Positions 1-6,420 of a stretch of DNA of 8,186 bases are shown here, piece by piece; position 1 is the first letter of the stretch, and every line of letters begins with the position of its first letter. The notes below the pieces were generated by a model. It saw nothing but the letters and a program-made list of their open reading frames with translations. It did not search any database and was not told where the DNA came from. Both the position numbers and the translations under genes were made by a program. Source of the stretch: Bdellovibrionaceae bacterium UBA2466 (GTDB lineage: Bacteria > Bdellovibrionota > FAC87 > UBA2466). The stretch spans positions 37,649 through 45,834 of the forward strand of contig DDPO01000097.1 in the NCBI GenBank assembly GCA_002342225.1, written 5' to 3'.

Positions 1-1
1 C

Positions 2-79
2 AGGTTGTCAATGAATCCTAAAAATTTTAGCTATTTAAACGGGCAAATCGATTTGACAGACGTTTCTTTTTTAACCTAA
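2..79 (+). CDS. 3' end of an upstream gene, possibly exonuclease VII large subunit (partial)
   Basis: This is the only plus-strand frame that stays open from the left edge. It gives 25 residues ending in NGQIDLTDVSFLT and stops with TAA at 77-79. The stop shares a base with the next start (TAATG), the usual arrangement of translationally coupled genes. xseA very often lies directly upstream of xseB, and XseA C-termini tend to end in a short strand after a D/N-G turn, which the NGQID segment resembles. The fragment is too short to identify, so the xseA suggestion rests on context. Confidence 0.4.
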   Translation, partial: RLSMNPKNFSYLNGQIDLTDVSFLT

Positions 80-333
80 TGTCCAAACTCATGGAAAAGA
101 AAGAATCTAAAATCAAACCCTTTGAAACCTCGTTAAAAGAACTAGAGAAAATTGTAGGTGAACTGGAAAAGGGAGATAGTTCTCTCGAAGCTCAACTCAA
201 GAGCTTTGAAAAGGGTGTCGCACTGTCCCGAGATTGCATGAAGCAACTTGAAGAGGTCGAAAAAAGGGTAGAGCTGCTAATGCGTGATTCTGAAAACCAG
301 CTAAAATCAAGCCCCTACACTGAAAAACCATAA
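79..333 (+). CDS. xseB: Exodeoxyribonuclease VII small subunit
   Basis: XseB is the small subunit of exonuclease VII, a cytoplasmic enzyme that degrades single-stranded DNA to acid-soluble oligonucleotides; several XseB chains bind each catalytic XseA chain. The 84-residue product has the family pattern throughout: PFETSLKELEKIV (14-26), then GELEKGDSSLE (27-37), FEKGVALSRDCM (43-54) and a second helix ELLMR near 65-69, forming the expected two-helix hairpin. Length is typical. The ATG at 79 overlaps the preceding stop (TAATG), which favours this start. An in-frame ATG at 91 would also leave the whole conserved domain intact, and neither has an obvious Shine-Dalgarno sequence. The C-terminal tail after residue 70 is polar and unconserved. 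Confidence 0.93.
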   Translation: MSKLMEKKESKIKPFETSLKELEKIVGELEKGDSSLEAQLKSFEKGVALSRDCMKQLEEVEKRVELLMRDSENQLKSSPYTEKP

Positions 334-337
334 CCTG

Positions 338-367
338 TTGACACTGTTTGATTTAGTCACCTATCCT
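338..367 (+). promoter_or_regulatory. Candidate sigma-70-type promoter for ispA-dxs
   Basis: A perfect -35 hexamer TTGACA (338-343) lies four bases after the xseB stop. After an 18-base spacer comes TATCCT (362-367), which matches the -10 consensus at four of six positions, including the key TA...T. The predicted start near 374 would leave a leader of about 17 bases before the ispA ATG at 391. This could let ispA-dxs be transcribed apart from xseB. It is sequence matching only, and the -10 is imperfect. Confidence 0.4.
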
Positions 368-380
368 CTAGTTGGGAATT

Positions 381-386
381 GGGGTG
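381..386 (+). promoter_or_regulatory. Weak ribosome binding site supporting the ispA ATG at 391
   Basis: GGGGTG lies four bases before the ATG at 391 and its GGTG part can pair with the anti-Shine-Dalgarno end of 16S rRNA. It favours the start at 391 over an in-frame TTG at 379, which has no comparable site. Confidence 0.4.
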
Positions 387-390
387 TTTA

Positions 391-1290
391 ATGGGTGCCG
401 ATGCACTTGGTGCGTTTAGCGAATCTCGAGTCAAGTTGGTCAATGACTACTTAGAGTCCAACTTACTTCGTTTTGAAAAATCTTGCTCCCAAAGGTTTGA
501 GCCGTTAATCGAAGCAATGAGATACTCTCTCGAGGGCGGCGGTAAGAGACTGCGTCCTATTCTCACTCTGTCGGCGGCTGAAGCTTTGGGCTTAAATCCG
601 AAAGATGTTTTACCCGCGGCCTGTGCCTTGGAATACATTCATACCTACTCTCTCATTCACGATGATCTACCCGCTCTTGACGATGACGACACACGGAGGG
701 GAAAACCCTCAAGTCACAAAAGATTTGGCGAAGCCGTTGCCATCTTAGCTGGAGATGCTCTTTTGACCGAGGCTTTCGGACAAACCTTACTTTTAAGTGA
801 ATCCAAAAAGTTCCAGCCATCGCAAATTTTAGAAGTTGTGGAACTTTTAGCTCAACACGCTGGGGTTCGAGGTATGGTTGGGGGACAGCTACTTGATGTC
901 ACAATCAATACTTCAGAAGCTTCTCTTCCGGAAATAGAGTTTATTCATATTCACAAAACGGGAGCTCTCATTCTTGCTTCGGTTTTGATACCCACGAAAC
1001 TTATTTCCATTGATGAGCAAAAAATTCAAAATTTTCGAAGATATGGAGAGGCTTTGGGGCTAGCTTTTCAAATATCAGACGACCTTTTAGATTCTGAAAC
1101 CTCGATTCGATATTCCCGAGGCCCCAGAAAAAAACCTAAACCCTGCTATACCCAAGTCATGAGCCCATCAGAGATGAAACAAAAGTTAAATCTCCTGATA
1201 GACCATGCTATAAACTCGGTAAGTTCATTGGGTGACAAATCCAAAAACTTAGTGGATATTGCAGAATTCATCCGAGCAAGGAAAGCTTGA
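391..1290 (+). CDS. ispA: Farnesyl diphosphate synthase (geranyltranstransferase)
   Basis: This cytoplasmic prenyltransferase condenses isopentenyl diphosphate with dimethylallyl and then geranyl diphosphate to give farnesyl diphosphate, the precursor of undecaprenyl carrier lipid and quinones. From the ATG at 391 the product is 299 residues, normal for the family. Visible motifs are GGGKRLRP (49-56), the first aspartate-rich motif with the bacterial two-residue insert (D91, D92, D97, followed by DDD and RRGKP), GMVGGQLLD (161-169), HKTGALI (188-194) and FQISDDLLD (226-234) with D230, D231 and D234. The chain-length region before the first motif (HTYSLIHDD) is like that of short-chain synthases, so C15 product is most likely. 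The loop after the second motif is odd: the usual lysine-rich GK...TYP stretch is replaced by a short basic segment, RGPRKKPKP (243-251). dxs starts seven bases downstream, so co-transcription is likely. Confidence 0.95.
   Translation: MGADALGAFSESRVKLVNDYLESNLLRFEKSCSQRFEPLIEAMRYSLEGGGKRLRPILTLSAAEALGLNPKDVLPAACALEYIHTYSLIHDDLPALDDDDTRRGKPSSHKRFGEAVAILAGDALLTEAFGQTLLLSESKKFQPSQILEVVELLAQHAGVRGMVGGQLLDVTINTSEASLPEIEFIHIHKTGALILASVLIPTKLISIDEQKIQNFRRYGEALGLAFQISDDLLDSETSIRYSRGPRKKPKPCYTQVMSPSEMKQKLNLLIDHAINSVSSLGDKSKNLVDIAEFIRARKA
1278..1284 (+). promoter_or_regulatory. Possible dxs ribosome binding site inside the ispA 3' end
   Basis: AAGGAAA is a fair Shine-Dalgarno match but sits 13 bases before the ATG at 1298, longer than ideal. 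It overlaps the last codons of ispA, so translation of dxs may depend on coupling to ispA. Confidence 0.3.
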
Positions 1291-1297
1291 TAAAACT

Positions 1298-3259
1298 ATG
1301 AGACTTTTAGAGAAAATTAACTCTCCTGAGGACTTAAGAAATCTCGAAGCCTCCTCTTTAAAACAAGTAGCTCAGGAAGTTAGAGAGCTTATCCTTCAAG
1401 TCATATCTGAAAAAGGGGGCCATTTTGCCTCCAATTTAGGCACTGTCGAATTAGCAGTGGCTTTGCACTATGTTTTTGAAACCCCTAAAGACAAAATTGT
1501 CTGGGATGTCGGGCATCAATCCTATCCACACAAAATATTAACAGGTAGACGCGATCGTTTTCACACCATTCGACAAGAGGGCGGTTTAAGTGGTTTTACT
1601 AATCGCTTTGAAAGCGAATATGACCATTTTGGTGCGGGACATGCCAGCACCTCCATTTCGGCAGCTTTAGGAATTTCAGAAGGTCTCCGTTTGGCGGGTA
1701 CACCCCATATGGGTATAGCAGTTATTGGGGATGGCTCGATGACCGGCGGATTGGCCTATGAAGCTCTTAATAATGCGGGCCACATACCCGCTAAAAACCT
1801 TGTCGTTATTTTCAATGATAATGACATGTCGATTGATCCCAATGTTGGAGCTCTTTCAAAGTTTGTGAATCAAGCGGTAACCCATCCCGGTTACAACAGA
1901 TTTAGAAAAGAGATCAGAGCATTAGTCGACTCTCTCAACAATCATGGTGTTCCTGTTGCAGGTGTTGCATCCAAAATTAGAAAAAGCGTTAAAAACTTTT
2001 TTACTCCTGGAATGTTATTTGAGTGTTTTGGATTTCGTTATTTTGGCCCCATTGATGGCCACAATCTAGATGAATTGGTAGACACTTTGAACTTTATTAA
2101 GTCAGAAGGTGTCGAGGGGGGTCCCTATTTGGTTCACGCCATTACAAAAAAGGGCAAAGGATACAAGCTTGCTGAAGAATTGCCGTTGAAATATCACGGG
2201 GTAACCTCTTTCAAAATTAATGATGGCATTCAAAGTAGCGGTGTAAAAACCCCAAACTATCAAGATATATTCGCAGACACCCTAATTCGACTAGCCAAAG
2301 AAGATCCAAGAATTGTCGCCATTACAGCCGCCATGCCCAGTGGAACTGGGGTTAACAAATTTCAAAAAGAATTTCCAACTCGAACTTACGATGTAGGAAT
2401 TGCCGAGAGTCACGCCGTTCTGTTTGCGGCAGGATTAGCAACGGAAGGTTACAGACCCATTGCTGCTATTTATTCGACTTTTTTGCAACGAGCTTTTGAT
2501 CAAATTATCCATGATGTGGGCATTCAAAATCTTCCGGTCATATTCGCAATGGATCGTGGGGGTTTTGTAGGAGCAGATGGAGCAACTCACCAAGGTGCCT
2601 TTGATCTAACTTATCTTAGAACAGTCCCAAATTTCGTTCTCATGGCACCCAAAGATGAAAATGAACTCCAGCACATGATCAAAACAGCTATTCATCATCA
2701 GACAGGCCCCATCGCCTTTAGATATCCGAGAGGAGAAGTTGTTGGGGTCAAAATGGACAAAGAACCCATTTGTTTGCCCATCGGCAAAGGGGAACTCCTT
2801 TCAGCAGACTCTGAGAATGTTGACGTTTGTTTGATTGGAATTGGTTATACGGTTCAATCAGCTTTAGAAGCTCAAAAGCTTCTCAAAGAAGAAGGTATCA
2901 AGACGGCTCTTATCAATGCAAGATTTGTTAAGCCATTAGACAAGGACCTCATAACCTATTGGGCAAAACGTTCAAAGCTCGTGGTGACTATTGAGGAAAA
3001 CTCAAGCATTGGTGGATTTGGCTCTGGTGTTTTAGAGTTGTTTCAGCAAGAAGGCATTCAAAAAGATTGTTTAATTCTAGGTTTGCCCGACCAATTCATC
3101 GATCATGCAAGCCCAAAATCACAAAGAGCTTTCTGTAATTTAGATGGCAAAGGAATCGCTTCCAAAACAATTGAAAAACTTCAGGTGCTAGACATCGCTC
3201 CTAGCAAAAAATCAAAAGTCAAAACAGCCATCAAAGAAACCAACTTAACTCTTCAATAG
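1298..3259 (+). CDS. dxs: 1-deoxy-D-xylulose-5-phosphate synthase
   Basis: DXS is a cytoplasmic thiamine-diphosphate enzyme. It joins pyruvate and glyceraldehyde 3-phosphate, releasing CO2, to make DXP, the entry to the MEP isoprenoid pathway and a precursor of thiamine and pyridoxal. The ATG at 1298 gives 653 residues and an N-terminus that aligns with known family members; an in-frame TTG at 1259 would overlap ispA and add nothing conserved. In order: GHFASNLG with H42, DVGHQSYPHKILTGRRD (70-86), the thiamine-diphosphate/metal motif GDGSMTGG ... NDND (144-175), KKGKGY (284-289), the pyrimidine domain with catalytic E370, STFLQR (393-398), GADGATHQG (425-433) with D427 and H431, and RYPRG (475-479). 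The C-terminal transketolase domain has RFVKPLD (542-548) and EEN (566-568). AEQHAV of many family members reads AESHAV here. About 20 basic, low-complexity residues trail the domain. The stop lies within a convergent gene. Confidence 0.97.
   Translation: MRLLEKINSPEDLRNLEASSLKQVAQEVRELILQVISEKGGHFASNLGTVELAVALHYVFETPKDKIVWDVGHQSYPHKILTGRRDRFHTIRQEGGLSGFTNRFESEYDHFGAGHASTSISAALGISEGLRLAGTPHMGIAVIGDGSMTGGLAYEALNNAGHIPAKNLVVIFNDNDMSIDPNVGALSKFVNQAVTHPGYNRFRKEIRALVDSLNNHGVPVAGVASKIRKSVKNFFTPGMLFECFGFRYFGPIDGHNLDELVDTLNFIKSEGVEGGPYLVHAITKKGKGYKLAEELPLKYHGVTSFKINDGIQSSGVKTPNYQDIFADTLIRLAKEDPRIVAITAAMPSGTGVNKFQKEFPTRTYDVGIAESHAVLFAAGLATEGYRPIAAIYSTFLQRAFDQIIHDVGIQNLPVIFAMDRGGFVGADGATHQGAFDLTYLRTVPNFVLMAPKDENELQHMIKTAIHHQTGPIAFRYPRGEVVGVKMDKEPICLPIGKGELLSADSENVDVCLIGIGYTVQSALEAQKLLKEEGIKTALINARFVKPLDKDLITYWAKRSKLVVTIEENSSIGGFGSGVLELFQQEGIQKDCLILGLPDQFIDHASPKSQRAFCNLDGKGIASKTIEKLQVLDIAPSKKSKVKTAIKETNLTLQ
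3253..3259. other. Convergent overlap of dxs and the lipoprotein gene
   Basis: The dxs stop (TAG, 3257-3259, + strand) and the stop of the minus-strand lipoprotein gene (TGA read from 3255-3253) overlap tail to tail by seven bases. There is no intergenic space for a terminator. Each transcript must end inside the other gene or run on antisense to it. Confidence 0.9.
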
Positions 3260-4440
3260 CACTTGGATAGCTCGAGGGGCCGAGGGGGAATGTCAGATCC
3301 GGCGTCGCCACCAGTTTGAGTCAATTCGATAGCACCACAAGTTGATTGGAAAGTTATCGTCTCTTCCATGAAGGATTTTTTTCTGACTGTGGGAAGATTG
3401 TAAAGACTATTAAAAACTGTAGTAATTTTACCAGAAGTAGGCCAACAACAAGTGGGATCTTCGTACCTCATATCTTCCGTAATAGTCGAAAGCCCCATTG
3501 CACCTCGTGAATTAAACTGAGTTCTGATTTTTGCACCTGATAAAACCACAGGGGTCGAACCCGAATATTTCACAATGAGAGGATAATCATCCGCATATTG
3601 GAAATCTAGAACTGCATCTTCTCTTTCATATTGACGATCACCCGCGCGAATTGAGGCAAAGGTCTTGTCTGACGCTAGAGTAATCACTTTTTCTACAGGC
3701 TCGTCTTGCAAACTGACGTAAACGTTCAAAGGGTTGTTCACTTCTCCATTGACCGGCTTATAGTTTTTCACCTGAATCCCTTTGATCATGATGCTTCTCT
3801 CATTCGAAGCTGTGAAAGTGACCTCAAATCCCCCTTCCCGCGACTCAACAAAACCCGTAGGAAAATCGGTCCACAAGTATTGAATATCCCCGTCCGGAGA
3901 AAAAACAATATTTTGCTCGTCTGCATTGGGTCCTAACCCAAAGTTAATTTTTATCGTGTTTGAGACCAATGAGGCGGCCAATACATTAGCAGAACTAAAT
4001 CCGCCATCTGTGTTTTTCATCAGTTCACAAGTGGCTTGATCGGGAAATTCAATACGCTGATAAGTTCTCCACCAAGGCATCATCTGCAGACCATCAAACT
4101 GACAAAGCCCCAGATACCTTCGCATATACTTTCCAGGAGAATCGATAATCTTGTCAGATTGAAAATCACGACAATCAACTAACGTCGAATCCGTATCAAA
4201 GATTTCAGGGCAATTATTTAAACTTTCAGGAAACTCTCTCCCCTGTGGCTTGACTTTACTCCCTTTGAGCGGTGGAGCTTGAGTCGAAAGTACAGCGCCG
4301 CCTATGATTCCTGCCAATGAATCGGTCCAAAGTAAGTAACTATCTTTGGTTCCGCAGGCCCCCAAAATGACAATAGAAATCAGAGAAAAAAAACCGAGCC
4401 CCATCATCGATGCGCATATTTTGGAATTAATTGTTTTCAC
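3253..4440 (-). CDS. Predicted secreted lipoprotein of unknown function, cysteine-rich
   Basis: I do not recognise a family. The 395-residue product starts with a lipoprotein signal: a basic n-region (K2, K7), a hydrophobic core at about 13-27 and a lipobox LGAC with C29 as the lipidated residue. After C29 there are eight cysteines (77, 90, 113, 138, adjacent 331-332, 368, 394), an even number that would allow four disulfides in the periplasm or at the surface. There is a proline/lysine-rich linker at 54-71. Residues 160-320 have alternating hydrophobic patterns suggesting beta structure. A CCWPTSGK segment (331-338) precedes the last strands. The start is GTG; the ATGs at residues 12-13 would remove the positive charges from the signal, so GTG is preferred. 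It lies 71 bp downstream of the Cache gene on the same strand, so the two may be co-transcribed, although a weak promoter may lie between them. Confidence 0.8.
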   Translation of the reverse strand: MKTINSKICASMMGLGFFSLISIVILGACGTKDSYLLWTDSLAGIIGGAVLSTQAPPLKGSKVKPQGREFPESLNNCPEIFDTDSTLVDCRDFQSDKIIDSPGKYMRRYLGLCQFDGLQMMPWWRTYQRIEFPDQATCELMKNTDGGFSSANVLAASLVSNTIKINFGLGPNADEQNIVFSPDGDIQYLWTDFPTGFVESREGGFEVTFTASNERSIMIKGIQVKNYKPVNGEVNNPLNVYVSLQDEPVEKVITLASDKTFASIRAGDRQYEREDAVLDFQYADDYPLIVKYSGSTPVVLSGAKIRTQFNSRGAMGLSTITEDMRYEDPTCCWPTSGKITTVFNSLYNLPTVRKKSFMEETITFQSTCGAIELTQTGGDAGSDIPPRPLELSKCY

Positions 4441-4511
4441 TCGAGACCATAATAATCTCGCATATTAATAGCTCTTTCAATAGTTACTGTATTTATCGTG
4501 CATTGCGCTGA
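4441..4511 (-). promoter_or_regulatory. Intergenic gap with a weak candidate promoter for the lipoprotein gene
   Basis: Read on the minus strand, this 71-bp gap holds TTGAAA (4480-4475) followed by AT-rich sequence. GATTAT (4457-4452) follows at a 17-base spacing. A better -10 match, TATTAT (4454-4449, five of six), lies 20 bases from TTGAAA. Both put the transcript start within a few bases of the GTG. No Shine-Dalgarno sequence is seen before the GTG. Evidence is weak. Confidence 0.22.
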
Positions 4512-5642
4512 TTAGTAGTAGGGTGAATACTGCTCCTTCGGGGCCTCAAAATTTTCAACGCTACATCCCAAAACAACGTATCCAAATATCCCATTGGCTC
4601 GATATTGCCCTTTCTGCAAGAGGATTGGAGCCACCGATAGAACCCTGTTACTGCCGCCCAAATTCGCAGCTTCAAAAATATCCACTGTTCGCTGTAGAAA
4701 CGAACGATTGAGCAAGCGGTCGAAATAATCTTTCAACCTCTCCCCTTGATAGCTGCGAATATTAATAGGATGTTTGCCTTCGTCGGCGTCTAATCGCATC
4801 GGGGGAACCCTTAGACCGCTGTCTTGGGAAAATCCGATTACATTCCAAAATTTAGGATGAGCAATAAAATCGTATTCGCTATCTACAATATAAATATAAT
4901 TACCATTTTGGTATGCCTGAAGTAGATTTTGTTTCCTGTCATAAGGGAACGAAGGCTGAGAAAGTAACTCTTTTAAATATCGATAATCAAGACCCAAAAG
5001 AAAAAGGCCGTCACTAGCTCGGTAAACTACCGGTAAATAGGCCCCTTCTAATTTTTCCTGTTCTTGAGCAGCCGAATACCAACGAACCACCTTCCCAAAG
5101 TAGAGTTCTCCCTCGGAGAGCGAAATACCTTTTCGAATAAGGTCGGGATCACAAAGATTCTTTCCTGAGCATTGAGATAAACGACGAATCGTTTTCTCTC
5201 TTTGACCATTTCTAAACCTCAACTGCTCGTCTCCGCTGAGATTCAGGAAAATAATCTCATTGTAGAGCGGAAGAGGAATAGTACTTACAGAGTCGTCTCT
5301 TGTATCAACTTGAGTTACTTGTCCCACCCTAGAAAGGTAGAACTTCGTGAAATGAGGAGCAGAGACAGGTATCAAGGCCAATGCTTGGACATCTTGAGCC
5401 AATTGCTCAAATAAATGAGAGACTTCACGGGCGATCTCCATAGCATCATAGGCCAAAACCTTATTCTGTCTTTGAATAAACTGACTCGAAATTCGCTGAT
5501 AATCAGCTCTTGCCGCTGACCAATAATAAAATAAGAGACCCAAAATCAGAATGGGCAGTGGAAATATAACCAATATCAGCATCCACGGATTCGTGCTAAA
5601 TAATGCGCCTTTGAGTTTTCTAGTTTGTAACTGGTCAGTCAT
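4512..5642 (-). CDS. Membrane-anchored double Cache (dCache-like) sensor domain protein without an output domain
   Basis: The 376-residue product has a short basic cytoplasmic start (R8, K9, K11), one transmembrane segment at about 20-41 and a helical stretch (about 43-90) leading into a periplasmic domain. That domain resembles a double Cache sensor. It has the YNEIIFLNLSGDEQLRF strand-turn (127-143), GELYFGKVVRWYS (178-190), the LPVVYRASDGLFLLGLDYRYL pattern (starting at 203) and YIYIVDSEYDFIAHPKF (249-265), a typical signature of the fold. Near the end is FGYVVLGCSVENF (353-365). Such domains normally bind small ligands and pass the signal through a second membrane helix to a HAMP, kinase, GGDEF or chemotaxis module. 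Here the protein ends at residue 376 with neither a second helix nor an output domain, and only 71 bp separate it from the next gene. It may be a free-standing binding subunit or a truncated receptor. C158 and C164 could form a disulfide. The ATG at 5642 has no Shine-Dalgarno sequence. Confidence 0.72.
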   Translation of the reverse strand: MTDQLQTRKLKGALFSTNPWMLILVIFPLPILILGLLFYYWSAARADYQRISSQFIQRQNKVLAYDAMEIAREVSHLFEQLAQDVQALALIPVSAPHFTKFYLSRVGQVTQVDTRDDSVSTIPLPLYNEIIFLNLSGDEQLRFRNGQREKTIRRLSQCSGKNLCDPDLIRKGISLSEGELYFGKVVRWYSAAQEQEKLEGAYLPVVYRASDGLFLLGLDYRYLKELLSQPSFPYDRKQNLLQAYQNGNYIYIVDSEYDFIAHPKFWNVIGFSQDSGLRVPPMRLDADEGKHPINIRSYQGERLKDYFDRLLNRSFLQRTVDIFEAANLGGSNRVLSVAPILLQKGQYRANGIFGYVVLGCSVENFEAPKEQYSPYY

Positions 5643-5664
5643 TGAGGCAATCTAACATACTGAA
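5643..5664. promoter_or_regulatory. 22-bp divergent gap between the Cache gene and tlyA
   Basis: Both start codons face away from this gap. Neither has a properly spaced Shine-Dalgarno sequence; GAGG at 5644-5647 is 17 bases from the tlyA ATG. Each side has a TAnnnT hexamer ending six bases before the start: TAACAT (5653-5658) for tlyA and TAGATT (5654-5649, minus strand) for the Cache gene. These could be -10 elements of leaderless transcripts, but no convincing -35 is present, and such hexamers are common by chance. Any -35 or regulator site must lie inside the opposite coding sequence. Confidence 0.3.
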
Positions 5665-6420
5665 ATGAAAAAAAGAGCTGACATTCTTTTAGTCGAAAGA
5701 GGCCTCGCAGCTAACATTGAGGAATCGCGAGCTTTTCTTATGGAGGGAATCGTTTGGAGTCACAATCAGAGGATCAATAAGCCAGGAGACTTACTAAAAA
5801 TTGACTGCGCGCTTGAAATTAAAGACACCAAATCGGAATTTGTTAGTCGTGCTGGGGACAAACTCAAACATGGACTCAAGGCTTTTAATATCAACCCACA
5901 AAATAAAATCTGCCTAGATGTAGGAAGTTCAACAGGGGGATTTACCGATTGCCTTCTAAAGCAGGGAGCAAAAACCGTCTTTGCATTAGATGTAGGTTAC
6001 GGAATTTTAGACCTCCGGCTAAGAAACAATCCTCACGTGGTTGTTGTCGAAAGGACCAATGCGCGACTGGTTACTCTTCAAGACCTTACTCAACTTTCCA
6101 AGGATGCGACAGAAATTGAGGTGATCGTGAGTGACGTTTCGTTTATCTCGCTAAGAAGTGTGGTCCCCAACTTAGTCTCCCAATTTAAAAAAGTTCACCA
6201 TTGGATCCTTCTTTTTAAGCCCCAGTTTGAACTTTCACCGGACAATATTATGCAAGGGGGAATTGTAAAAGAGACGGCGGATGTCCAAGGGGCCATGGAG
6301 AACTTCTCGCAATGGATGAAAACTCAAGGGCTAAATCTAAAAGGAGGCCCTGAAACCTCTCCCCTAACAGGCAAAAGAAGTGGTAATGTAGAGTACCTTT
6401 TATATTATGAGCCAGTTTAG
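5665..6420 (+). CDS. tlyA: TlyA family 2'-O-ribose rRNA methyltransferase
   Basis: TlyA uses S-adenosylmethionine to methylate cytidine ribose in rRNA (C1920 in 23S; longer forms also C1409 in 16S), which affects subunit association and capreomycin sensitivity. The 251-residue product begins with an S4 RNA-binding domain (RADILLVERGL, 4-14, to about residue 55), then FVSRAGDKL (59-67). An RrmJ/FtsJ-type methyltransferase fold follows, with cofactor motif LDVGSSTGGFTD (84-95), DVGYG (109-113), ERTNAR (129-134), SDVSFISL (156-163), FKPQFE (184-189) and GNVEYLL (240-246). The K-D-K-E tetrad is intact as K66, D157, K185 and E243. Short N- and C-terminal ends match the shorter TlyA type that modifies 23S rRNA only; that subtype call is an inference from length. 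The ATG at 5665 begins directly with the conserved MKKR start. It overlaps the next gene by 14 bp. Confidence 0.95.
   Translation: MKKRADILLVERGLAANIEESRAFLMEGIVWSHNQRINKPGDLLKIDCALEIKDTKSEFVSRAGDKLKHGLKAFNINPQNKICLDVGSSTGGFTDCLLKQGAKTVFALDVGYGILDLRLRNNPHVVVVERTNARLVTLQDLTQLSKDATEIEVIVSDVSFISLRSVVPNLVSQFKKVHHWILLFKPQFELSPDNIMQGGIVKETADVQGAMENFSQWMKTQGLNLKGGPETSPLTGKRSGNVEYLLYYEPV

Noticed and set aside
53..82. TTGACA at 53-58 with TAATGT 18 bases downstream as a promoter for xseB
   Set aside because: The -10 match is only three of six and the site lies in coding sequence coupled to xseB by TAATG. TTGACA is expected a few times by chance in a window this size.
447..638. Antisense open frame within ispA
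   Set aside because: It is short, has no family resemblance and lies wholly opposite conserved ispA codons; a coding shadow.
1259..1297. Extended dxs start at TTG 1259
   Set aside because: It would add 13 residues with no family counterpart and overlap ispA by 32 bases; the ATG at 1298 aligns with known DXS N-termini.
3187..3210. GCTAG ... CTAGC inverted repeat next to a run of A
   Set aside because: The stem is five pairs, and the A-run is on the wrong side for a terminator of the minus-strand gene; it lies inside dxs and is probably chance.
3363..3381. CTTC-CAT-GAAG hairpin followed by a run of seven T, possible dxs terminator
   Set aside because: The stem is only four or five pairs with a three-base loop, about 100 bases past the dxs stop and inside the lipoprotein coding sequence. 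It is too weak to call.
3706..3936. Plus-strand open frame opposite the lipoprotein gene
   Set aside because: No signal, domain or ribosome site; the minus-strand gene has a full signal peptide and consistent protein character.
4442..4460. CGAGA ... TCTCG inverted repeat before the lipoprotein GTG as an operator
   Set aside because: The arms are only five bases with a nine-base AT-rich spacer, and there is no second copy elsewhere; not distinguishable from chance.
4441..4511. Remnant of a lost kinase or GGDEF module after the Cache gene
   Set aside because: Only 71 bases are present, with no residual coding similarity in any frame, so there is no evidence of a broken output domain here.
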